From Kiritimatiellia bacterium (GTDB lineage: Bacteria; Verrucomicrobiota; Kiritimatiellia; CAIQIC01; Lenti-01), in assembly GCA_017527155.1 (NCBI GenBank), contig JAFXQI010000010.1, positions 83,819-147,818 on the forward strand: a stretch of 64,000 bases of DNA. Reading direction: 5' to 3'. Below the pieces are notes generated by a model. That model was not told the origin of the DNA and did not search any database. It was given only the letters and a program-made list of their open reading frames with translations. The translations under genes were made by a program, and so were the position numbers. Within the stretch, counting starts at the first letter, position 1. Every line of letters begins with the position of its first letter. This document shows, piece by piece, positions 9,744 to 17,899 of the stretch.

Positions 9744-10226
9744 ATGAAAAAAGGTAATACCCAATCCCCGCCCCCCGCCGACGCCTCCGCGCCCCGCTGC
9801 CAGCGCCTGACCCTCTCCCTGCCCGCCGACGTCGCCACCGCCGTCGACGCCCTGGCCGCCCGCAAGGGCGCCGCCAGCCGGTCCGCGCTCGTCGCCGACC
9901 TCCTGCGCGCGGCGACCACCGACGCCGCGGCCGTCGCCCCCCGCGCCCAGGCGGCCGGCGCCATCGTCCTCTTCTACGACCACCACGCCCGCGGCCTCCA
10001 GGAGCGCCTCACCGCCATCCAGCACGACGCCGGCGACCTGGTCCTCTCCGTCCTCCACGTCCACCTCGACCACCACCACTGCCTCGAAATCCTGGCCGTG
10101 CGCGGCCGCACCGACGCCATCCGCCGCACCGCCGACCTCCTCGAATCCGTCCGCGGCGTCCTCCGCGCCCAGCTCTGCCTCACCGCCATCCAACCCAACA
10201 CAAAGGAACACCACCATGCACACTGA
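9744..10226 (+). CDS. nikR: NikR-type nickel-responsive ribbon-helix-helix regulator
   Basis: The N-terminal region RCQRLTLSLPADVATAVDAL is a ribbon-helix-helix DNA-binding domain. The C-terminal GAIVLFYDHHARGLQERL to LTAI region is the NikR metal-binding ACT-like domain. The four Ni ligands of E. coli NikR are all present by alignment: His94 (AIQHDAG), His105 and His107 (LHVHLDHHHC) and Cys113. The start at 9744 was preferred to the in-frame ATG at 9735 because the latter overlaps the -10 box; this gives 160 residues, close to the family. NikR represses nickel uptake genes when Ni is bound. The next gene (10216) overlaps by 11 bp and is exported, so it may belong to the same regulon, but it shows no nickel-uptake motif. 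Confidence 0.92.
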   Translation: MKKGNTQSPPPADASAPRCQRLTLSLPADVATAVDALAARKGAASRSALVADLLRAATTDAAAVAPRAQAAGAIVLFYDHHARGLQERLTAIQHDAGDLVLSVLHVHLDHHHCLEILAVRGRTDAIRRTADLLESVRGVLRAQLCLTAIQPNTKEHHHAH

Positions 10227-11370
10227 TCCCCCCCCCGTCGTTTCGTCGCCTCGTCGCTTCGTCGTCTCCCTCGCCGCCCTCCTCCTCTCCCTCCCCCTCG
10301 TCCCCGTCCGCGCCTCCGCCGCCACCCCTCTCGCTCACTCCACCCTCCAGGCCGTCAATCCCGACGGAACCTCCCCGCAGACCTGGACCAACCAGTATCC
10401 CTTCACCCTCCGTGGCATTCTCCTGAACGCCCCCGAAGACCTCCTCTCGACCGACTTCGTCCCCGACGCCACCTCCCCCAACAACGGCGGCCAGTACCAG
10501 GTCTTCGTCCAGGCGACCGACCCCGGCGACTTCGGCGGCACCGCCCTCTACATGTCCCAGCGCGGCCGCCCCGACGCCAACTTCTACGACGAAGACGCCT
10601 GGGCCGCCGAGCTCGCCCGCGTCACCGCCGACCCCGACACCGGCCGCCCCTTCCAGCCCGGCGACTACGTCGAAATCACCGCCAACTGGGCCATGCACTA
10701 CAACGGAAAGGTCAACGTCAACGAAGCCCACAACCCCGACCCCGCCTTCGACTTCACCGTCCGCCTCCTCCGCCCCGCCGTCGGCCTCCCCCCCGCCGAG
10801 CCCCTCTCGCTCGCCGACCTCGTCGACGACACCGGCACCCCCGTCTTCGACCCCACCCGCGCCACCGGGGGCGAACACTGGCAGGGCATGCGCGTCCGCC
10901 TCGACGCCATCCGCCTGGCCGACACCGACGCCGTCGGAACCTGGAACCATCCCCACCCCGAAACCCTCCCCTTCGGCGCCCGCCTGGTCACCTGCACCGA
11001 CTCCACCGGCCGCACCTTCCCCCTCCGCCTCCCCCGCCGTTCCCTCGGCCCCGCGCCGGCCACCAACCGCTTCTTCTCCGCCACCGGGTTCATCAACCAG
11101 GAAGGCTCCAACACCGCCGGCTACGAACTCGTCGTCCAGGAAGTCGGCCCCGTCCTCGACATCGCCTTCGAGCCCGCCGGCGAAGACGAAGGCACCCCCT
11201 CCGCCGCCGTCCTGACCTACTCCGCCGACTACGCCGGCTACGCCCTCGAAGTCTCCGACGACTCCGGCGCCACCTGGCACGCCCCCGCCCTGGCCTTCCC
11301 CACCGAAATCACCGTCCACGACCCCGAAGCCTCCCCCACCCGCTTCTACCGCCTCGTCCTCCCCGACTGA
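10216..11370 (+). CDS. Exported protein of unknown function, coupled to nikR
   Basis: The ATG at 10216 lies inside the last codons of nikR (11-bp overlap). The 384-residue protein has an N-terminal signal peptide (VVSLAALLLSLPLVPVRASAA). The mature part reads like a beta-rich extracellular protein: YPFTLRGILLN, YVEITANWAMHYNGKVNVNE, and a final LEVSDDSGATWH...RFYRLVLPD that resembles the fibronectin-like or verrucomicrobial surface-protein ending. No catalytic motif is seen. The overlap with nikR suggests coupled translation and possible nickel-dependent expression, which is unusual for such a protein. A metal-related envelope role is speculation. Confidence 0.75.
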   Translation: MHTDPPPVVSSPRRFVVSLAALLLSLPLVPVRASAATPLAHSTLQAVNPDGTSPQTWTNQYPFTLRGILLNAPEDLLSTDFVPDATSPNNGGQYQVFVQATDPGDFGGTALYMSQRGRPDANFYDEDAWAAELARVTADPDTGRPFQPGDYVEITANWAMHYNGKVNVNEAHNPDPAFDFTVRLLRPAVGLPPAEPLSLADLVDDTGTPVFDPTRATGGEHWQGMRVRLDAIRLADTDAVGTWNHPHPETLPFGARLVTCTDSTGRTFPLRLPRRSLGPAPATNRFFSATGFINQEGSNTAGYELVVQEVGPVLDIAFEPAGEDEGTPSAAVLTYSADYAGYALEVSDDSGATWHAPALAFPTEITVHDPEASPTRFYRLVLPD

Positions 11371-11371
11371 C

Positions 11372-12139
11372 ATGCCCGCCTTCCCCACTCTCTCCCCCTG
11401 GTGGGGCGAGCACTCCGTGCGAGCCGTTGACCCGCCTTTTTCCGGATCGCCCGGAGCGCTCGCCCCACCCTTCCCACCCTCCCCCCCCTCCCCACCCCCC
11501 TCTTCCGCCCCTTCCCGCTCCGCCTTCACCCTCCTCGAACTCCTCGTCGTCATCGCCATCGTCGCCCTCCTCGCCGCCATCCTCCTCCCCGTCTCCCTCC
11601 GCGCCGTCGAGGATGCCCGCGTGGCCCGCGCCATGACCGAACTCCGCTCCGTCGAAGCCGCCCTCGAAGCCTACCGCGCCGACCACAAGACCTATCCCCC
11701 GTGCAGCATCTCCTGCCAATCCTCCGACGCCGAAGAAGAACTCCAGCTTCCCCGCGAACTCGCCGACGGCGGCTACCTTCCCCCCTCGCCCACCCGCGCC
11801 TCCACGCTTCTGCCGGACCCCTTCCATCCCGGCTCCACCTACAAATACATCGCCTCCCTCCCCTACTGGCTCAACGGCCAGCACATGCCCGCCCCCTATC
11901 CCGTCTGGGTCCCCTCCGACTTCCCCCTCTGCCGCGAAACCTCCGGCAAATACATGACCGGTCCCGACTGCCCCCTCGACTGGGCCGTCTGGAGCATCGG
12001 TCCCCGCTACACCTCCCTCTCCCCCGGCACCGCCGACCGCCTTCCCCTCGACTCCGCCGGCTGGCGCACCCGCGCCGGCCACCCCGGCATCATCGCCCGC
12101 ATCAAGCCCCGCGACGGCTCCTCCTTCTCCGTCCCCTGA
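11372..12139 (+). CDS. Type II secretion pseudopilin-like protein with repeat-derived leader
   Basis: The protein has the N-methylation signature SAFTLLELLVVIAIVALLAA, where prepilin peptidase normally cuts before F, then one long hydrophobic helix and a globular part with AMTELRSVEAALEAYRADH as in GspG/PulG-type pseudopilins. The 50-residue region before the cleavage site is far longer than usual. It contains WWGEHSVRAVDPPFSGSPGA, which is simply the translation of a REP pair (11400-11469). The start at 11372 is 1 bp after the stop of the preceding gene. A later start is possible but I find none with a convincing ribosome-binding site. In Verrucomicrobia-type genomes many such proteins are not part of a full secretion system; no other gsp gene is present here. 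Confidence 0.8.
   Translation: MPAFPTLSPWWGEHSVRAVDPPFSGSPGALAPPFPPSPPSPPPSSAPSRSAFTLLELLVVIAIVALLAAILLPVSLRAVEDARVARAMTELRSVEAALEAYRADHKTYPPCSISCQSSDAEEELQLPRELADGGYLPPSPTRASTLLPDPFHPGSTYKYIASLPYWLNGQHMPAPYPVWVPSDFPLCRETSGKYMTGPDCPLDWAVWSIGPRYTSLSPGTADRLPLDSAGWRTRAGHPGIIARIKPRDGSSFSVP
11400..11469. repeat. Inverted REP pair (GTGG type) inside the pseudopilin leader
   Basis: GGTGGGGCGAGCACTCCG at the left and CGGAGCGCTCGCCCCACC at the right are near-perfect inverted copies with about 35 bp between them. The same pair occurs at 15078-15159. A GTGG tetranucleotide at each outer end is typical of REP sequences mobilised by RAYT transposases. Here the pair is translated in frame as the leader of the pseudopilin. 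Confidence 0.75.
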
Positions 12140-12234
12140 CTCCCCCGCCCCCCCGCCCCCCTCCACCCGCCCCCCTGTCCCCGTCCTGCCGGGCGGCCCC
12201 CGTGCCGCCCTTCTCCTCCCCCCCCCGCCCCCCC

Positions 12235-14082
12235 TTACTCCACCTCGAGGTCGTCCTCCATCTCGCCGTCCTCCTCCACCACGACGGCGTCGCGCACGGC
12301 CATCGCCCCCTGGGCGATGCCGGCGATGGCGGCATGGAGGTCCGCCAGCGGCATCGACACGACGCTCTCCAGGCGCCCGCCGTCCGGGTTCCAGCGCTGG
12401 ACAACGGCCAGCGTCATCTCCGGGAGGTCGGGATTGGCGGCGAAGGCGGAAAGGCCTTCGGGGAGGAGCTCGGCGGCCTCGTCGGCATCGTCGCCGGCAA
12501 GCGTCTCCAGCAAGGCTTCCAGGCGGGGCAGGATCGCACGGAGCGCCGGACGCAGGCGGACGAATCCGCAGGAGGCGCCGGCGGGCGCCGGGCCGTAGGC
12601 GGCGGCGAAGGCCGGCATCGCGGCGACCGGGCCCTTCGCGGTCTTCCCGGCGGCGAGCTCGGCCAGGACCTCCCCGAGCCGCCCCTCCGGGAGCGTCCCG
12701 AGGTACAGCGCCGGACCGACCGCCGCCGCGTCGAACTCCCCGAGCTCGCGCGAGGGGACAACCCCGTCGCCCTCGAACCGCAGGACGAGCCGGCGCACCG
12801 CAATCCCTTCCACCATCCGCTCCCCGGCGGCTTCGAGACGGATTCCCTCCAGCCCGTCCGCCAGTTCGGCCGCACCGTCTTCGCCGTCCTCGTCCTCCTC
12901 CTCCTCTTCGGCGGCGACCAGGCCGGCCGCCTCCGCGACGGCGGAGACCATCCCGCGGAAGCACTCCGGCAGCCCGTCGAGCGCGCCCTGCGGATCCTCC
13001 GGAAACGCGAGGAGGGCGCTGCTGCCGGCCCCATCCCCGTCTTCCGCGGGGAAGAGGGCCATGGCATGTTCGTCGCCGATCAGGCGGCAGAACGCGATGT
13101 AGGCGGAAACGAAGGCCTCGCGGAGGACGGTTTCCTGTTCCCCTTCGTCCTCCTCGGCATCGAGGCCGCCCATGAAGGATGGGCTGGAGAAGAACGCACG
13201 GAGGTCGCGGTCGGTGAAGCGGGACAGCGCCTGCCGGGTCGCCCCCGCCGCCACGGCGTCGGGGAACAAGATGGCGTTCGCGAGCGGGGACGCCGGGGCG
13301 CCGACGGTCGCGGCGATGCGCGCCTGGGGCGTGCCGGGGACGCTTTCGACGGCAATCCCGGTCCGGAAGCGGTCCGCCCCGTCGAGCCCGAGCCCGAGGG
13401 CCGTCGAGCGGAGGGGGAAATCGGGCCGCGACAGGAACTCCTCCAGCATCGCGCCGGAAGACCCCGTCCGTGCACCCGCCACGGCCTGCCGCAGGGCATC
13501 GAAATCGATGGCGGCGGCCAGCACGCCTTCCGCGCGGACCGCGGGCGCGGCGTCGAGCAGCGCGAGGGCCCCGTCCACGCCGCCGATCCCGTTCCGGAGC
13601 GCGTCGGAACGCACCAGGGCGATCCGGTCCCCGCGGGGGACGGCGATCGTGAGGCTTCCGCCGTTGCGCAGCGCCACGGCCCCTTCGGGCAGGACGAGCC
13701 CGTCCGGGAGCCCGTCGGCGGGGAGCGCGCCGGCCATCTTCCCGACCGAGGCGGCGGAATCGCCACCGGCCGCCGGATACTCGAGCACGACGGCCCAGTC
13801 GTTCCGCTCCGACGAGCAGACCACCGCGCGGACCGTGCCCTTCCCGTCGGCGATCTCGGACGGGTCGGCGCCCAGCGCCGCGGTCCCCATGCCGGTGAAC
13901 ATGGCCCTCGCCTGCCCGGCGGGGGCGTAGGGGGCGGCAATGCGGTCGATGGCGCCGAAGAAGGCGTCGAGGCCGCGGATTTCGACCTGCGCGACGGCGG
14001 CAGGTGCGGCGGCACGGGCGGGAAGGATCATCGCGAACGCGGCGGCGGCCGCGAACACGGCGGTACGGATCGTGGATTTCAT
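12235..14082 (-). CDS. Large exported protein of unknown function
   Basis: The start is the ATG at 14082 (MKSTIRTAVFAAAAAFAMIL), a clear signal peptide ending near ARAAAPA. The upstream open frame is antisense to the release-factor-like gene and was discarded. The 615-residue mature protein is Ala/Glu/Asp-rich and built of repeated segments such as VEIRGLDAFFGAIDRIAAPY and DFDALRQAVAGARTGSSG that alternate predicted helices and strands. An acidic tract EEEEEDEDGEDG lies near residue 400 and another ends the protein. This pattern resembles large periplasmic proteins of Verrucomicrobia/Lentisphaerae with no assigned domain; I do not recognise a family. It is single-gene and convergent with the pseudopilin gene. 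Confidence 0.75.
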   Translation of the reverse strand: MKSTIRTAVFAAAAAFAMILPARAAAPAAVAQVEIRGLDAFFGAIDRIAAPYAPAGQARAMFTGMGTAALGADPSEIADGKGTVRAVVCSSERNDWAVVLEYPAAGGDSAASVGKMAGALPADGLPDGLVLPEGAVALRNGGSLTIAVPRGDRIALVRSDALRNGIGGVDGALALLDAAPAVRAEGVLAAAIDFDALRQAVAGARTGSSGAMLEEFLSRPDFPLRSTALGLGLDGADRFRTGIAVESVPGTPQARIAATVGAPASPLANAILFPDAVAAGATRQALSRFTDRDLRAFFSSPSFMGGLDAEEDEGEQETVLREAFVSAYIAFCRLIGDEHAMALFPAEDGDGAGSSALLAFPEDPQGALDGLPECFRGMVSAVAEAAGLVAAEEEEEDEDGEDGAAELADGLEGIRLEAAGERMVEGIAVRRLVLRFEGDGVVPSRELGEFDAAAVGPALYLGTLPEGRLGEVLAELAAGKTAKGPVAAMPAFAAAYGPAPAGASCGFVRLRPALRAILPRLEALLETLAGDDADEAAELLPEGLSAFAANPDLPEMTLAVVQRWNPDGGRLESVVSMPLADLHAAIAGIAQGAMAVRDAVVVEEDGEMEDDLEVE

Positions 14083-14238
14083 GGCAAACTCCTCCGGTGC
14101 AGTTCTCGTGTCCCGCACAATGACGCAGGCACGGGGTGGCGGCAAGACTTTTTTCGCGCGCCCCGCGCCCTTCCGTCCCCCCTCCCGCCTTCCCGCTTGC
14201 AATCCGCAGCGGATGCCGTACAACATTCCGCCATTCCC

Positions 14239-14655
14239 ATGAGCCTCTACCCCGTCACACCCGAAAAAGAAGCCGCCCTCCTCCGGCGCATGGACGAACT
14301 CGCCATCCGCGAAACCGATCTCGACGAACGCTTCGTCCGCGGCGGCGGGAACGGCGGGCAGAAAATCAACAAGACCTCCTCCACCGTCGTCCTCCGGCAC
14401 ATCCCGACGGGCCTCGAAGTCCGTTGCGGCCGCGAGCGGAGCCAGTCCATGAACCGCTTCTTCGCCCGCCGCGAACTCTGCGAAAAGCTGGCCGCGAAGC
14501 TCCTCGGCGAAAAAACCGCCCGCCAGCAGGCCCGCGAAAAAATCCGCCGCCAGAAACGCAAGCGCTCCAAGCGCCAGACCGCCCTCATGGTGGATGCCAA
14601 GAAGCGCCACGGCCAGACCAAGGCCCTCCGCCGCGCGCCCGCCCCCGACGACTGA
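14239..14655 (+). CDS. Class I release-factor-like (GGQ) protein
   Basis: The ATG at 14239 gives a 138-residue protein, MSLYPVTPEKEAALLRRMDE. It carries RGGGNGGQKINKTSSTVVL, the GGQ catalytic loop of peptide-chain release factors, and a basic tail rich in RRQKRKRSKR. Codon-recognition domains are absent. This matches stand-alone peptidyl-tRNA hydrolases of the ArfB/YaeJ or mitochondrial C12orf65-like type, which free ribosomes stalled on truncated mRNAs. The sequence around KINKTSS is closer to the 'peptide chain release factor-like protein' group than to E. coli ArfB, so I leave the symbol blank. It is divergent from the exported-protein gene at 14082. Confidence 0.88.
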   Translation: MSLYPVTPEKEAALLRRMDELAIRETDLDERFVRGGGNGGQKINKTSSTVVLRHIPTGLEVRCGRERSQSMNRFFARRELCEKLAAKLLGEKTARQQAREKIRRQKRKRSKRQTALMVDAKKRHGQTKALRRAPAPDD

Positions 14656-14671
14656 CCCCCGGAAAACGAAA

Positions 14672-14697
14672 GCCCGCAACGGAGAACCGCCGCGGGC
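14672..14697 (-). terminator. Terminator downstream of tRNA-Gly
   Basis: On the minus strand GCCCGCGGCGG / CCGTTGCGGGC forms an 11-bp stem (with G-U pairs) and a TTCT loop, followed by TTTCGTTTT. A run of seven T also precedes it, directly after the tRNA CCA end. It lies 7 bp beyond the tRNA and separates it from the convergent GGQ gene. Confidence 0.7.
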
Positions 14698-14704
14698 AAA
14701 AAAA

Positions 14705-14779
14705 TGGAGCGAGCGATGGGACTTGAACCCACGACAGCCACCTTGGCAAGGTGGCGCTCTACCACTGAGCTACGCTCGC
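14705..14779 (-). tRNA. tRNA-Gly (GCC anticodon)
   Basis: Minus strand: acceptor GCGAGCG (14779-14773) pairs with CGCTCGC, followed by U73 and an encoded CCA (14707-14705). U8-A9, the D-loop AGTGGTAGAGC, an anticodon loop with TTGCCAA (GCC) and the T-arm GTGGGTTCAAGTCCCA are all visible. The discriminator base U73 agrees with bacterial tRNA-Gly. A TATGGT box a short way upstream could be its -10 element. Confidence 0.97.
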
Positions 14780-14893
14780 TTCCGAAGTTGTTCGTACCAT
14801 ACCACATCCTCCGCCCCGCGCAACACTTTTTTTCACCCCCGCCCCCACTCCGTTTTCCCGGCACCGTCCTCCCCCCTCCCCGGTTGTCCCGGA

Positions 14894-14996
14894 TTTTCCA
14901 ATGATTGGAAAAATTTTCCGCCCGTTTTCCAATGATTGGAAAAAATTTCCATGCATTTTCCAATGATTGGAAAATATTTTTCCAATGGTTGGAAAA
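14894..14996. repeat. Array of four TTTTCCAATNATTGGAAAA palindromes
   Basis: Four 19-bp palindromes (14894, 14925, 14956, 14978) are separated by 31, 31 and 22 bp start to start. Three have TTTTCCAATGATTGGAAAA and the last has a GG centre. The array is AT-rich in a GC-rich genome and lies between tRNA-Gly and a REP pair. The same palindrome family forms the array at 53067-53211 inside a lipoprotein gene. The whole stretch 14780-15372 holds this array, the REP pair, an L-element copy and the glmM terminator, and no gene that I can support. Confidence 0.9.
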
Positions 14997-15077
14997 CCCG
15001 CCGCGGGCCTCTGGAAGCGGGTCCGCCGGAAACCAGACCCGCCCGCGGCATCCTCCACCGAGCGGCCGGCGGCTTGT

Positions 15078-15159
15078 GGTGGGGCGAGCACTCCGTGCGA
15101 GCCGTGCGGAAGGAACGCGGCTCTTCCGGAAGCGGCTCGCCCGGAGAGCTCGCCCCACC
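15078..15159. repeat. Second copy of the GTGG-type inverted REP pair
   Basis: The left arm GGTGGGGCGAGCACTCCGTG is identical to that at 11400, and the right arm GGAGAGCTCGCCCCACC differs by one base from its counterpart. About 45 bp separate the arms. It lies in non-coding DNA here. Confidence 0.75.
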
Positions 15160-15210
15160 CCGCGCTTCTGTCTCGCCGCACCGCTGCGGGAGGGCAAAAA
15201 CACGATGAAC

Positions 15211-15272
15211 GTTCATGGCGGGGAGAGAAGGGGGAAAGTAGTGGAAACGTCAATGTTTTCCGTAAGTCCAAA
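15211..15272 (-). repeat. L-element copy A2, diverged box
   Basis: On the minus strand, TTTGGACTTACGGAAAAC to ATGAAC spans exactly 62 bp. It holds the GGAAAAC...GTTTCC inverted repeat and a CCGCC just before ATGAAC, as in the other copies. The box has drifted (TTTGGACTTAC for TTTGAGATTAT), suggesting an older copy. Confidence 0.55.
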
Positions 15273-15310
15273 CGTGATTTCCGGGAGCGCGGATTGCGTC
15301 ACCGGGATGC

Positions 15311-15351
15311 AAAAAACAATCCGCCCGCCGGATCGGAAATCCGGCGGGCGG
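15311..15351 (-). terminator. Terminator of the nagB-glmM operon
   Basis: The stem CCGCCCGCCGGAT / ATCCGGCGGGCGG (13 bp, 15321-15351) is followed on the minus strand by ATTGTTTTTT. It lies 22 bp downstream of the glmM stop codon. Confidence 0.9.
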
Positions 15352-15372
15352 AAGGCGGGGCTGGGCGGGTGG

Positions 15373-16719
15373 TTACGCGAGGTGGCCCTTGGCGCGGATG
15401 ACGTCGATGACGGAGTCGACGTGCTTTTCGCAGATGGCGTCGCTTTCGGCTTCGACCATGACGCGGATCACCGGCTCGGTGCCGCTTTCGCGCACCAGGA
15501 TGCGGCCGGTGTCGCCGAGGGCGTCGGCCACCTTCTTGACGGCGGCCTGGACGTCGGGGTCGTTCTGGGCGTCGGGCTTGCTCTTGACGCGGACGTTCTT
15601 GAGCACCTGCGGGTAGAACACCACCGGGGCCGCGAGCTCGCTCATGGGTTTTTCCTTCGCCAGCATGACTTCCATCATCTTGATGCTCGTCAGGATGCCG
15701 TCGCCAGTCGTCGCGTACTTGGTGAAGATGATGTGCCCGGACTGTTCGCCGCCGATGCGGTTGCCGGTCTGCACCATGTTCTCGTAGACGTATTTGTCGC
15801 CGACCTTGGTCTTGTCGTACCCGATGCCCACCTTGTCGAGCGCCTTGTAGAGGCCGAAGTTGCTCATCACGGTGGTGACGACCTTGTTGTTCTCCAGCTT
15901 GCCGCGCTCCTTCATGTAGAGCCCGTAGACGTAGAGGATGTGGTCGCCGGTGACGACGTTGCCCTTTTCGTCCACGCAGAGGCAGCGGTCGGCGTCGCCG
16001 TCGTAGGCAAAGCCGATGTCGAGGCGGTTCTCGACGACGAATTTCTGCAGGTGCTCGATGTGCGTGGAGCCGCAGTCGGTGTTGATGTTGCAGCCGTCGG
16101 GGTGGTCGTTCATGACATAGGTCTTGGCGCCCAGCGCGTCGAAGACGCCCCGCGCGATGGACCAGGCGGCGCCGTTGGCGACGTCGAGGCCGACCTTCAC
16201 GCCCTTGAAGCTGAACTTGGACATGCTGATGAGGTAGCCGATGTAGCGGTTGCGCCCGGCGACGTAGTCGACGGTGCGGCCGATCTCCTGGCGGGTGGCG
16301 GTGGGGACGGTGGTCTTGCCGTCGATGAAGTCCTCGACCTTGAGGATGGTCTCCTCGTCCATCTTCTCGCCGTTGCCGTTGAGGAGCTTGATGCCGTTGT
16401 CGTAGAACGGGTTGTGGGAGGCGGAGATCATGATGCCGCAGTCGAAGTCGTCCACCCGCGCGATGTAGGAGACGGACGGGGTGGTGGTGACGTGCATGAT
16501 GTAGGCGTCGGCGCCGCTGGCCATCAGGCCGGTGCAGAGCGCGTATTCGAACATGTAGCTGGAGCGGCGGGTGTCCTTGCCGATGACGACCTTGGCCTTC
16601 TTGCCGAGGCGCGCGCCGTAGTACCAGCCGAGGTAGCGGCCGATCTTCACGGCGTGCTCGAAGGTCAGGTTCTGGTTGGCTTCCCCGCGGAAGCCGTCGG
16701 TTCCGAAATACTTGCCCAT
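15373..16719 (-). CDS. glmM: Phosphoglucosamine mutase
   Basis: The 448-residue protein begins MGKYFGTDGFRGEANQNLTF, the GTDGFRG opening of GlmM. The phosphoserine loop is ISASHNPFYDNGIKL, the Mg site DGDADR, the sugar loop GGEQSGH and the phosphate loop RESGTEPVIRVM. It converts glucosamine-6-phosphate to glucosamine-1-phosphate for UDP-GlcNAc synthesis in the cytoplasm. It follows nagB with a 1-bp gap and ends at a strong terminator, so the pair is an operon at the glucosamine-6-phosphate branch point: NagB sends it to fructose-6-phosphate, GlmM toward cell wall and LPS precursors. Length and motifs are normal. Confidence 0.97.
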   Translation of the reverse strand: MGKYFGTDGFRGEANQNLTFEHAVKIGRYLGWYYGARLGKKAKVVIGKDTRRSSYMFEYALCTGLMASGADAYIMHVTTTPSVSYIARVDDFDCGIMISASHNPFYDNGIKLLNGNGEKMDEETILKVEDFIDGKTTVPTATRQEIGRTVDYVAGRNRYIGYLISMSKFSFKGVKVGLDVANGAAWSIARGVFDALGAKTYVMNDHPDGCNINTDCGSTHIEHLQKFVVENRLDIGFAYDGDADRCLCVDEKGNVVTGDHILYVYGLYMKERGKLENNKVVTTVMSNFGLYKALDKVGIGYDKTKVGDKYVYENMVQTGNRIGGEQSGHIIFTKYATTGDGILTSIKMMEVMLAKEKPMSELAAPVVFYPQVLKNVRVKSKPDAQNDPDVQAAVKKVADALGDTGRILVRESGTEPVIRVMVEAESDAICEKHVDSVIDVIRAKGHLA

Positions 16720-16720
16720 C

Positions 16721-17512
16721 TCAGAGTCTCTCTTTCTTTTCGATGTCGAGGAAATACTTGTAGGTGTCGACCGTCAGCTCGCCGCAGGCGGCCTCGTCGC
16801 ACGCGATGATCGCGCCGTTGTGCATCTGGAGGGCGCTGCACGTCCACTTCTGGCTCACGCCGCCTTCGACGGTCGCCGCGAGCGCGCGGGCCTTGTTGTG
16901 GCCGCTGATGAGCACGAGGACTTCCTTGGAGTCCGTCACGGTCCCGATGCCGACGGAGAGCGCCTGCGCGGGGACCTTCCCGGGGTCGTTGCCGAAGAAG
17001 CGGCTGTTGACGATGCGGGTGTCGGTCGTCAGGTCGCGGACGCCGGTGCGGGAGGAAAGGCTGGTGTAGGGCTCGTTGAAGGCGAGGTGGCCGTCCACGC
17101 CGATGCCGCCCATGAACAGGTCGATGCCGCCGTAGGAGGCGATTTTCTCCTCGTAGCGGGCGCATTCGGCGACGGGGTCGGCGGCCATGCCGTTCAGGAT
17201 GTTGATGTTTTCGGGCTTCATGTCCACGAGGTGGTCGAAGAGGTTGTCGTGCATGAAGTACCAGTAGCTCTGGTCGTGCTCGCGGGGGAGACCGAGGTAC
17301 TCGTCCATGTTGAAGGTCACGACGTTCGCGAACGACAGCTCGCCCGCCTTGTTCATGCGCACGAGTTCCTTGTAGACGCCGATGGGGCTGGAGCCGGTGG
17401 GGAGTCCCAGGACGAAGGGTCGGGCCTGCATGTGCGCGCGGATCTTGCCGGCGATGTAATGGGCGGCCCACAGACTCATCTTCTCGTAGTTGTCCTGGAT
17501 GACGACTCTCAT
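16721..17512 (-). CDS. nagB: Glucosamine-6-phosphate deaminase
   Basis: The ATG at 17512 (MRVVIQDNYEKMSLWAAHYI) has AAGGAG upstream and was preferred to an upstream in-frame codon. The 263-residue protein has the phosphate loop GLPTGSSPIGVYKEL, the catalytic-base segment FNMDEYLGL and the active-site segment GGIGVDGHLAFNEP (Asp, His, Glu as in E. coli NagB). It converts glucosamine-6-phosphate to fructose-6-phosphate and ammonia. NagA is not nearby. It is the first gene of a two-gene operon with glmM. The NagB allosteric GlcNAc-6-P site cannot be judged from this reading. Confidence 0.97.
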   Translation of the reverse strand: MRVVIQDNYEKMSLWAAHYIAGKIRAHMQARPFVLGLPTGSSPIGVYKELVRMNKAGELSFANVVTFNMDEYLGLPREHDQSYWYFMHDNLFDHLVDMKPENINILNGMAADPVAECARYEEKIASYGGIDLFMGGIGVDGHLAFNEPYTSLSSRTGVRDLTTDTRIVNSRFFGNDPGKVPAQALSVGIGTVTDSKEVLVLISGHNKARALAATVEGGVSQKWTCSALQMHNGAIIACDEAACGELTVDTYKYFLDIEKKERL

Positions 17513-17703
17513 TTGCTTGCTCCTTGTGTTGCTTGTTCCGGGGCGCAATCGGCCCCGCGGGCGCGCGTTTTACCAAACCGCGCCGGGAAGTGGCGAACAA
17601 AAAACGCCCGCGCGCGCCACGGTGCAGCCGTTTTGGGGAAGGCCGCGCCCCGTCGCGGCCGTGTGCAACGCCCCCCCCCACGGCGGGGCCGACCGCCCGG
17701 GAT

Positions 17704-17765
17704 GTTCATGGTGGAGAAGATGGCTTAAAACAGGGCAAAATGCGGGAGTTTTCCTTGATATCGCG
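17704..17765 (-). repeat. L-element copy B1
   Basis: On the minus strand CGCGATATCAAGGAAAAC to ATGAAC spans 62 bp. The box aligns column by column with TTTGAGATTATGGAAAAC of the A copies. About 16 bp beyond the ATG (ATCCCGGGCGGTC) are repeated at 18083-18104, next to another ATGAAC without a box. The gap 17513-18233 contains this element, the GTAG REP pair and that partial copy, and no gene that I can support. Confidence 0.65.
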
Positions 17766-17899
17766 AGTGGGTGGGGGGCTCCGGTTTGGACAGGGTTTCT
17801 CGCTCCCGTGGCGGGACCTTGCGCGGACGACGGCGCCCCGCCGTCGGCGGGCACCTGGGACCGCGTACAGTCAAGACATTCGCATTTTGCCGGGCTTGG

